From assembly GCA_937138955.1 (NCBI GenBank), contig CAKZPJ010000328.1, forward strand, positions 1 to 7,723: 7,723 nucleotides of DNA, written 5' to 3'. The number at the start of each line of letters is the position of its first letter. Position 1 is the stretch's first letter. Positions 1-5,478 of this stretch are shown one piece after another. This DNA is from an uncultured Flammeovirgaceae bacterium (GTDB taxonomy: Bacteria > Bacteroidota > Bacteroidia > Cytophagales > Cyclobacteriaceae). A model generated the notes under the pieces. That model searched no databases and was not told where the DNA came from. It worked only from the letters and a program-made list of their open reading frames with translations. The translations under genes were made by a program, and so were the position numbers.

Positions 1-71
1 ATAGAAACTACGAATGTTTCTGCTGGTAATTATTTTGCTGTATTTCTTCTATTAGAGCATGTTTATAAATT

Positions 72-598
72 TCATTTCGAAATAGTCTCTACGGTTTCTC
101 CACTGGTAGGCATCTGCTCGCCAAAGTAGGGTTATTGACCTTTTCTACATCGGCAATCCAGTAGGCTCCCTGATTATTGAAAGCCATCGGGCAATACTGC
201 TTGTAGACCGTACGTTTAGAGATAGCTTAGCAAAAAAAGGGATTCAACCTTATTGGTAAATGAAGAAAAGTGCGTCCGTACACCCGATTAATCATCCGCT
301 TCAGCCATATCGACAGCCAGCTCTTTGAGTTGCGCTCTTTCTTCGGTAAATGTTTCCGATAGATTACGGGTTTTTTTTTGCTTCATCCAAGTCTAAATTA
401 TACAAAGCGCGTTGAAGCTGTAGATAATTGTGAAAGGCTTTGCCGGTCATTCCATCGACAAAACTGACATCAGCCATATCGGCGGCGGACTTTTATTCTG
501 CCTTTACCTCAGCCGGAGTACTGGCTTCGGCAGATTGTCGGTTCTGCTCCCCGGAACAGGATGCTTAAAAAAACGATACTGAGTACCAGCATGGTCAT
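72..598 (-). pseudogene. Decayed DUF3347 lipoprotein gene (remnant)
   Basis: No intact frame remains, but pieces in different frames join into one recognisable protein. A short hydrophobic leader (MTMLVLSIVF) runs into a lipobox-like ASC-SGEQ after a one-base shift. Next come a helical stretch with FVDGMTGKAFHNYL and a second with RNLSETFTEERAQ. The tail has YKQYCPM and GAYWIADVEKVNNP, then GEQMPTSGETVET. This tail closely matches the end of the CusB-like adaptor in the same window (YCPM, NPYFGE), which identifies DUF3347, a periplasmic domain often found with copper efflux in Bacteroidota. Six lesions are visible: one extra base in or beside the A7 run at 567-573; TAA at 493-495; a frame shift at the T9 run at 371-379; TAA at 288-290; TAA at 227-229 (alternatively two compensating indels there); and one missing base near 127. 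The original protein would have been about 170 residues. The start at 598 is the first ATG of the leader; an upstream start is possible. Lesions at homopolymers could partly be sequencing error, but three in-frame stops argue for true decay. Confidence 0.85.
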
Positions 599-600
599 GG

Positions 601-868
601 CGAAAGGTTTTGTGTTTCCTATTAAAAGCTATACAATAGATTTGTGGATTGTTTGTGAATAGTCAACAGGTAGACTTATAGTTTCAGTCGGGTAGTAAAA
701 AAGACTAGAGAGGTTAGTGAAAACCACTGTCCGGTGGCCTAGCTCATATAATCCTTCCATTGTCATGAATTGATCGGCTTATTGTCAACTAGGCTTGAAT
801 GCTGTGCACCACCTGTTCTGTATCCTTATTTAACTAAGCAACTGACAAAACATTAAGTCACTTTAATA
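601..868. other. Non-coding gap; no supported gene
   Basis: This stretch lies between the DUF3347 remnant and the terminator-like hairpin of the copper-storage gene. I see no recognisable gene, tRNA or repeat. A 45-codon minus-strand frame (766-629, starting MTMEGLYELG) has no recognisable motif and no clear ribosome binding site. The promoter of the now decayed lipoprotein gene probably lay here, but I cannot pick out a convincing one. Confidence 0.5.
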
Positions 869-896
869 AGAGTTCACCTTTGTTGAGGTGAACTCT
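869..896 (-). terminator. Hairpin after the copper-storage gene, probable terminator
   Basis: A perfect 11-bp inverted repeat (AGAGTTCACCT at 869-879, AGGTGAACTCT at 886-896) encloses a 6-nt loop. It begins 10 bases past the stop codon of the Csp-like gene in its transcription direction. The following minus-strand sequence (TATTAAAG) is A/T-rich but not a clean T-run, so termination may be weak, or the hairpin may instead protect the mRNA 3' end. Its position and perfect stem are the evidence. Confidence 0.65.
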
Positions 897-906
897 CTCA
901 CGACTC

Positions 907-1224
907 TTAGGCAGCCATTTTTCGGCACTCTTCAGCACACTTACGACAAGACTCAGCGCACTGCTTACAATGGTCGTGTTCGTGGGCATCACATTCTTGA
1001 GCGCACCACTCGCAAATTTCAGCGCAGAGCTCACAATACTTGCTAGCGTAATGGCTATCGGCTGCCATAAATTTGATGCATACGTAGCACGCATCAATGC
1101 AGATTGCACAACATTTGGGGCAGTCGTTCATGCTGCTTTTACCAGCCATTTCCATTAGACAGTTTTGGCATTCTACCAAACATTCCTGGCAGGCCTCGAT
1201 ACAACTTTTGAATTTGCTGTTCAT
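907..1224 (-). CDS. Csp-type four-helix-bundle copper-storage protein (DUF326-like)
   Basis: A 105-residue protein with 21 cysteines, nearly all in CxxC or CxxxC spacing (C8, C12, C15, C19, C22; C35, C38, C39, C42, C46, C49; C64, C67, C71, C74, C78; C86, C89, C93, C96, C100). This gives four Cys-lined helices, as in the Csp family, whose studied members store many Cu(I) ions inside a four-helix bundle. The start gives MNSKFKSCIEACQEC with no signal peptide or Tat motif, so it should be a cytosolic, Csp3-like store rather than an exported Csp1-like one. A His-rich turn (HEHDH, 81-85) lies before the last helix and might help load metal. The gene follows the HMA-AraC regulator by 156 bp and ends in a hairpin, so it may have its own promoter while belonging to the same regulon. 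No strong Shine-Dalgarno precedes the ATG, which is usual in Bacteroidota. The family call is firm; Cu(I) as the ligand is by homology. Confidence 0.93.
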   Translation of the reverse strand: MNSKFKSCIEACQECLVECQNCLMEMAGKSSMNDCPKCCAICIDACYVCIKFMAADSHYASKYCELCAEICEWCAQECDAHEHDHCKQCAESCRKCAEECRKMAA

Positions 1225-1255
1225 AAAAATAAGGATTTAGTAAAAAAATAGATTT

Positions 1256-1286
1256 GAAAAGTAAACTGATATCTGCTTCCATCGAA
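1256..1286 (-). promoter_or_regulatory. Weak candidate promoter for the copper-storage gene
   Basis: On the minus strand TTCG (1286-1283) and TACTTTTC (1263-1256) are separated by 19 bp. Each is one mismatch from the Bacteroidota sigma-A elements TTTG (-33) and TAnnTTTG (-7), and the spacing fits. Transcription would start about 25 nt before the ATG. The surrounding sequence is A/T-rich, so a chance match is quite possible. Confidence 0.2.
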
Positions 1287-1369
1287 TTACGATACTGTGT
1301 TTAATCTGTATAAAATTTCAACTTCAGTAAAGCGCATAATAGTTGGGGTTACTTTATGTTTAGGGTGGT

Positions 1370-1381
1370 ACAAAATTTTGT
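1370..1381. repeat. 12-bp perfect palindrome at the end of the regulator gene
   Basis: ACAAAATTTTGT is a perfect palindrome overlapping the first base of the regulator's stop codon (1381-1383 on the minus strand). It lies about 146 bp upstream of the Csp-like start. It could be an operator half-site pair or simply chance in an A/T-rich spot; it has no loop and no T-run, so it is not a good terminator. Confidence 0.3.
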
Positions 1382-1950
1382 CATAGATTATCAAGAGACG
1401 CTCTATCTATCTTAACCCTTCTTTTGTATTCCGACACTGAAAAGCCTGTGACTCTTTTAAATTGGTTAGATAAATAATGGACGCTGCTATATCCTAAGGT
1501 CATGGCAATTTCAGAGGCATTAAGCTGATCGTAATCCAAGAACTCCTTCACCTTCTCTACCCGTAAATGGATGTAGTAGCTTTCTAGCGTATCGTTAGTA
1601 TGTCTTGAAAACATCTTACTTAGGTAGCCGTAGTTCTTACCAACTTTGAGCGAGATATATTCGGAGAGCTTTTTAGCGTTTTTACCTTTCGCTTTTACGT
1701 GGTTCAGATAATCTAATATAGCAATTTTAGTCTGTTCAATAAGTACGTTTTCGGGTTCATAAATAAGCTCAAGCCCGCACCTTCTCAATTGAGCGTCAAC
1801 CTCTTCAAGCGTAAGTTTAGCTGGAAGTGTTACTTGAGCATAGCCCAGTTCCACCTCTTGTACTTTAGCCCCCATCACCTCCAACTCATTTTCAACAACC
1901 ATTATGCACCGTGGGCATACCATATTTTTTATATGCAGTATTATCGCCAT
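1381..1950 (-). CDS. HMA-like/AraC fusion transcriptional regulator, probable metal sensor
   Basis: A 189-residue protein in two parts. Residues 1-68 resemble a heavy-metal-associated (HMA) fold: a beta-strand (IILHIKN), a MVCPRC metal-loop motif with C12 and C15, a helix, then strands around VQEVELGYAQVTL. Residues 73-180 are an AraC-type DNA-binding domain with two helix-turn-helix units; the second has the typical NASEIAMTLGYSS and HYLSNQFKRVTGFS (144-171). The usual AraC cupin sensor is absent, so the HMA-like part probably replaces it and binds Cu(I) or a similar soft metal. The gene lies 35 bp after the CusB-like gene on the same strand, so it is probably co-transcribed and may control its own operon, activating or repressing. 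Domain calls are seen in the sequence; metal sensing and targets are inferred. The ATG at 1950 is the only start that keeps the first HMA strand. Confidence 0.9.
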   Translation of the reverse strand: MAIILHIKNMVCPRCIMVVENELEVMGAKVQEVELGYAQVTLPAKLTLEEVDAQLRRCGLELIYEPENVLIEQTKIAILDYLNHVKAKGKNAKKLSEYISLKVGKNYGYLSKMFSRHTNDTLESYYIHLRVEKVKEFLDYDQLNASEIAMTLGYSSVHYLSNQFKRVTGFSVSEYKRRVKIDRASLDNL

Positions 1951-1985
1951 TTCTAGAATTGTTCAAATTTTAAAGGTCAATAATT

Positions 1986-3818
1986 TTATTTGATCACTGA
2001 TACCACTTCCCCACAGGTGAGCATGGCTTCGCCGAAGTAAGGGTTCAGCACTTCATCGGAATCACTCAGCCAGAAAGCCCCGGTGTTCTGCTTGGTCATC
2101 GGGCAGTACTGCCGGTAACCGTCAACCTCAACCTGATATTTTTTTAAAGTGTGGTAGAGCTGGTCACTCAAAGGCGAGAGCATCTCGCGCATCGTGTCAA
2201 GATTATTGGCAGTGGCAATAGCCTGACTTGAGGTTTTTAAGACATCCAGGTCTTCCATCCACACCATGTGGGCTTTTCCTTTCACCAAGGACATATCCAC
2301 CTTTTTCAGTGTTTTCAGCAAGGTTTTCGCTGCATTATTCGCTGTTGTTACATCACTCTCGATAAGGGCATCTTTTACGGGTAAGTAACTCTGATAGACG
2401 GCTGAAAGCTGGTTTTTGAATGCTTTGTCTGCCTCGTAGGCCTCGCTCATTACATTGACTTCGGGAAGAGTATCGTTTAGATGCCCGCTATGATTTTCCT
2501 GGGTAGAAGTCGGTGTGGAAGAAGCCGTACCACCGTGGTTATGTCCCATGATAGGGGCTCCCCCTTGGGGACTATCCGTCTGGCGAGCCATCATGCTAGG
2601 CTTTCCGGCCAGTTGGGCAGCGGCATCGATAGAGAAGGTACCGCTCACGGCAATTTCTTCCCCCGTCATTAAACCGCTTTCTACGACATAGGAATCTTCT
2701 AAAGCCGGGCCTAATACGATTTCTCGCATTTTAAAATGCAGTCCCTGATCGCCTGACGTTTTGACGTAGACCACGGAACGTTTTCCCGTCCACATAACCG
2801 CTGATTTGGGAATAACCAGTTGATTAGCCGTTTCTTTCAATTCGGCTTTGATCAGGCCGGATGCAAACATTTCCGGCTTTAGAGCTTTGTCGGTATTTTT
2901 AACCACAATACGAGCCTGGGCGACACGCGTCTTTGGGTCAATCACCGGATCGATATAGTCAATCTTTCCTTCGTAGGTTTTGCCCGGAAGGGAAGCCACC
3001 GTGAACTCCACAGAATCCCCTTGGTTAATCCACGGCAGATCGTTTTCGTAAATATCTAAGAGAACCCAAACCCGGGATAGGCTGGCAATCTCATAAATGG
3101 CTTGCCCGGCCATGACGTGATCGCCAAGATTGACATTCTTCTCCAGGACATAGCCGGAATAGTCCGCATTAATAGGGAAATCTTCTTTGGCCTGTCCAGA
3201 ATTAATGACCTTATCAATCTGGCTTTCCGTGAGCTTCCAATTTTTCAGCTTTGCCCGGGCAGCTCGGTAGAGTTGCGGTTGGCTATCGCGTATTTTATAG
3301 GCTTCAAAAAGCTCCTCCTGGGCGGTGACCAATTCCGGTGAATAGAGATAGGCTATCGGTTGCCCTTTAGAGACATATTCCCCGGTAAAATTGACAGTTA
3401 GCTTTTCTATTCGACCAGGAACATGCGAGGTTTGGCTAAATACCAGCCGTTCATCTTCCTGCACTTTTCCATTGAGCTGAACGTTTTTAATCGGTCTTAA
3501 GCTGCCCACTTGAGCGGTGGCTACATTGGCCAGTTGCATGGCCGTGGGCGACATGGAAACCGCCATCGGGTCAACCACCTCACCATTATTTTCTTCCAAA
3601 GCGATCAAATCCATACCGCAAATCGGGCATTGCCCCGGTTCGCCCTGCCGAATTTGCGGGTGCATAGAGCAAGTCCAGACTTCTGATGAGTTAATGTGCT
3701 GATGGGTTAATGACTCGATTTGCTGATGAGTTGATGAGTTGATGAGCCAGCCGAGGGTGAGGCCGATCACTAAAGTGATGCCCACCAATAGGTACTTATT
3801 AATTAGTATTTTTTTCAT
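1986..3818 (-). CDS. cusB: CusB-like RND periplasmic adaptor with HMBD and C-terminal DUF3347
   Basis: A 610-residue membrane-fusion protein that would link the RND pump to the outer-membrane channel. Order: inner-membrane anchor or signal (about 8-26); a Ser/His/Gln linker (27-46); a heavy-metal-binding domain with WTCSMHP and CPICGMD (48-70; C50, H53, C64, C67, M69); adaptor core with barrel-sandwich and hairpin (about 105-260) and beta-barrel/membrane-proximal parts (about 260-400), including SHVPGRIEKL and VIDPKTRVAQARI. A Met/His-rich linker follows (409-446: SMM, MGHNHGG, NHSGH), then a DUF3347 domain (about 455-610) ending with YCPM, NPYFGE and a Cys at 602. The HMBD and DUF3347 additions point to copper or silver handover. 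The ATG at 3818 forms ATGA with the stop of the preceding small gene, so translation is probably coupled. Residues 24-45 are encoded by an 8-bp repeat array. The same C-terminal domain survives as a pseudogene at 72-598. Confidence 0.93.
   Translation of the reverse strand: MKKILINKYLLVGITLVIGLTLGWLINSSTHQQIESLTHQHINSSEVWTCSMHPQIRQGEPGQCPICGMDLIALEENNGEVVDPMAVSMSPTAMQLANVATAQVGSLRPIKNVQLNGKVQEDERLVFSQTSHVPGRIEKLTVNFTGEYVSKGQPIAYLYSPELVTAQEELFEAYKIRDSQPQLYRAARAKLKNWKLTESQIDKVINSGQAKEDFPINADYSGYVLEKNVNLGDHVMAGQAIYEIASLSRVWVLLDIYENDLPWINQGDSVEFTVASLPGKTYEGKIDYIDPVIDPKTRVAQARIVVKNTDKALKPEMFASGLIKAELKETANQLVIPKSAVMWTGKRSVVYVKTSGDQGLHFKMREIVLGPALEDSYVVESGLMTGEEIAVSGTFSIDAAAQLAGKPSMMARQTDSPQGGAPIMGHNHGGTASSTPTSTQENHSGHLNDTLPEVNVMSEAYEADKAFKNQLSAVYQSYLPVKDALIESDVTTANNAAKTLLKTLKKVDMSLVKGKAHMVWMEDLDVLKTSSQAIATANNLDTMREMLSPLSDQLYHTLKKYQVEVDGYRQYCPMTKQNTGAFWLSDSDEVLNPYFGEAMLTCGEVVSVIK
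3684..3747 (-). repeat. Array of eight 8-bp repeats inside the cusB-like reading frame
   Basis: Eight contiguous octamers without gaps, for example TGATGAGT at 3684-3691, 3724-3731 and 3732-3739 (exact copies), TGATGAGC at 3740-3747, TGATGGGT at 3700-3707 and CGATTTGC at 3716-3723. On the minus strand the consensus is about RCNNATYA. Since 8 is not a multiple of 3, the units are read in all three phases, giving a Ser/Thr/His/Gln linker between the membrane anchor and the HMBD of the adaptor. A matching array in the opposite orientation lies at 4181-4244. Confidence 0.85.
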
Positions 3819-4162
3819 GATTGTTTGGCGCTTGAAATGATTTTGCTCAATAATTTTTGGATAGAAAGCAGTTTACTTTCAAGTATATTGTCTGGCGTAG
3901 GATACGATGCAGCCTTTTTGCATAGCAATAGCCAGTACTTGGTCTCTTCTGCTTCTTTAGCTGAAATTTTCAGTTTATGAATGAAGTCCGCTCGGCTTTC
4001 GCAGCTTTGAGCTTCTCGAATGTTTGCGCCAATGCTCGTCCCGGATTTCAATAGCTGACGAGCAATCACGTATTTCCTCCTCTCTTCCAATAACTCCGCG
4101 TACTCAATCACCAACAGCGCAAATTCAAAGCTTATTTCCAATATCTCATTTCTTCTATTCAT
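3815..4162 (-). CDS. Four-helix-bundle protein of the 23S rRNA intervening-sequence (IVP) family
   Basis: A 115-residue, all-helical protein with the hallmark SGTSIGANIREA (40-51), followed by FIHKLKISAKEAEET and YWL (60-78), as in the family first found as ORFs inside 23S rRNA intervening sequences (TIGR02436-type; related in fold to the Avd protein of diversity-generating retroelements). Its function is not established in the family; nucleic-acid binding is suspected from a basic surface in relatives. It is out of place here, between the channel gene (71 bp upstream) and the adaptor gene, with which it shares an ATGA overlap. Both sides carry octamer arrays in opposite orientation, so it may be the body of a small mobile or RNA-processed element. 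There is no signal peptide, so it should be cytosolic. The gene is intact. The family call is firm; any role in metal efflux is unsupported. Confidence 0.92.
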   Translation of the reverse strand: MNRRNEILEISFEFALLVIEYAELLEERRKYVIARQLLKSGTSIGANIREAQSCESRADFIHKLKISAKEAEETKYWLLLCKKAASYPTPDNILESKLLSIQKLLSKIISSAKQS

Positions 4163-4180
4163 AATTCAGTCTCTACTACA

Positions 4181-4244
4181 AAACATCCATTTATCAGCAC
4201 ATAACCCCATTAACAAATCAGCAAATCAAAACATCACCCCATCA
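4181..4244 (+). repeat. Array of eight 8-bp repeats overlapping the end of the tolC-like gene
   Basis: Eight octamers read on the plus strand with the pattern RCNNATYA: GCACATAA 4197-4204, CCCCATTA 4205-4212, ACAAATCA 4213-4220, GCAAATCA 4221-4228, AAACATCA 4229-4236, CCCCATCA 4237-4244. The two outermost at 4181-4196 are less regular (AAACATCC, ATTTATCA). The same pattern appears on the minus strand at 3684-3747, so the two arrays are inverted relative to each other and could pair in the transcript. The last units supply the stop codon and final codons of the channel gene. Confidence 0.75.
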
Positions 4245-5478
4245 AATATTTGAGCTTCGCTATCGCGGTATGATACTTCATTAGCGCAGTCGCCTTCATC
4301 TTTTGATAAGTCAGCAGTTGCTGTTGTACGCTAAGTACTTCTTCAAATTCCTTCCCGGAGTTACTGTAGGCAGTCAATAAAAGATTAAGCACCTGCCGGG
4401 TTTGAGCGATCTGCTCTTGGTACAATGCAATCAATTGATTTTGTTGGGACAGCTCAAAGGCCGTCATTTCATAGCCTGATGTCAGATTATTCATTACATT
4501 TTCCTTTTGCAGCGAATAGTGCTGCCGAATCAACTGGGCTTCCTTTTTGGCAGCCCGATATTTGCCTTGGTAAAGCGGGATGCTGAGCGAAACCATTGGC
4601 ATCAGCGCATCCTGACCATTGTCCTGTATACTCATTCCGGGTGCAAGGTCTTCCCGCTCACCGACAATCATATAATCCAGGCCAACCCCTAACTTGGGTA
4701 GCCCCTGCTTTTCAGCGAGGACTTCTTGGGCTTCACTCGCTCTAACGTTTAGATCCAATTCCGATAAAACCGGATTCTCCGTAAAGAGAGAATCCTTACT
4801 AAATTCTTGTATTTCCTCCGATACGGTTAAGGTATCGGGTGTTTCTATCGGGGTAAATTCTTCTTGGTTAAGTAATTTATTGAAGGTAGTGACGAGTGGT
4901 TGCCGTTTTTCTTCCAGAATTTCAATGTTGGTCACCGCTTCCTTGAGCATCAAATCCACCCGAAGCACATCCACCAAGGTACCTTCCGCATTTTCAAATT
5001 TGGTGGTAGCAATGGTTTTATAGGACTCCAGAATTTCGGCATTCTCCCGTTCCAGGGTAAGCCACCGGTTAAGCTCGTAGAGCGGATAGTACGAAGCGGC
5101 TACCCGATAAAACAACTGGTTCTTTTCATCTAAAAAGGTTTGATACTGGACTTCAGCTTTCAGGGTAGCCACATCACCACTGGCTTTCAAAGTTCCAAAC
5201 CAGGGAAACATTTGATTAAGGGAAAACCGAGCCTGTTGTGGGCCAACTCGGGTTTCTACTGGTGAAATGAAATACCCGAAGGAAAGGGTTGGATCAGGCA
5301 AGCCTGTAGCTTGGGGTATTTTCTCCAGAGCGGCTTCAAAGGCTTTGTATTGGGCTTGTAGTCCCGGATTGTTCTGCGCAGCTATTGCCAGATAGTCCTC
5401 CAGCGTTGGGTCTTGTGCCATAGCACTTCCGGCAAAAACGCAACCCGCAAGGGTTAATAGGTGAATAATCTTTTTCAT
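4234..5478 (-). CDS. TolC/CusC-like outer-membrane efflux channel
   Basis: A 414-residue outer-membrane efflux protein with two OEP repeats (about 30-200 and 235-414). Typical pieces are GLPDPTLSFGYF (59-70), FPWFGTL (91-97), long helices around 100-200, LPKLGVGLDY (260-269) and PLYQGKYRAAKKEAQ (301-315). I chose the ATG at 5478 rather than the upstream 5514: it gives MKKIIHLLTL with an export signal and AMA-QDP cleavage after residue 21, and its ATG overlaps the pump's TGA (ATGA). An LAGC motif ending at residue 13 is a possible lipobox, as CusC is a lipoprotein, but the leader would then be very short. It would form the exit duct of the pump complex. The last codons and stop fall inside the octamer array at 4181-4244, so its C-terminus may have been reshaped by that repeat. 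Confidence 0.92.
   Translation of the reverse strand: MKKIIHLLTLAGCVFAGSAMAQDPTLEDYLAIAAQNNPGLQAQYKAFEAALEKIPQATGLPDPTLSFGYFISPVETRVGPQQARFSLNQMFPWFGTLKASGDVATLKAEVQYQTFLDEKNQLFYRVAASYYPLYELNRWLTLERENAEILESYKTIATTKFENAEGTLVDVLRVDLMLKEAVTNIEILEEKRQPLVTTFNKLLNQEEFTPIETPDTLTVSEEIQEFSKDSLFTENPVLSELDLNVRASEAQEVLAEKQGLPKLGVGLDYMIVGEREDLAPGMSIQDNGQDALMPMVSLSIPLYQGKYRAAKKEAQLIRQHYSLQKENVMNNLTSGYEMTAFELSQQNQLIALYQEQIAQTRQVLNLLLTAYSNSGKEFEEVLSVQQQLLTYQKMKATALMKYHTAIAKLKYLMG

Noticed and set aside
1..71. Possible gene end at the left edge
   Set aside because: Short A/T-rich sequence with stops in the frames I read and nothing recognisable.
629..766. 45-codon minus-strand frame (MTMEGLYELG...) in the gap
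   Set aside because: No recognisable motif, no clear ribosome binding site, and length is within chance for this base composition.
858..1158. Open frames in both strands overlapping the copper-storage gene (858-1109 minus, 970-1158 plus)
   Set aside because: They are shadows of the Cys-rich gene; their products have no recognisable domain and the minus one crosses the terminator-like hairpin.
3684..3747. CRISPR array
   Set aside because: The units are 8 bp and contiguous with no spacers, and no cas genes are visible.
3815..4162. Avd-type accessory protein of a diversity-generating retroelement
   Set aside because: The fold is related, but there is no reverse transcriptase, template repeat or variable repeat in the window.
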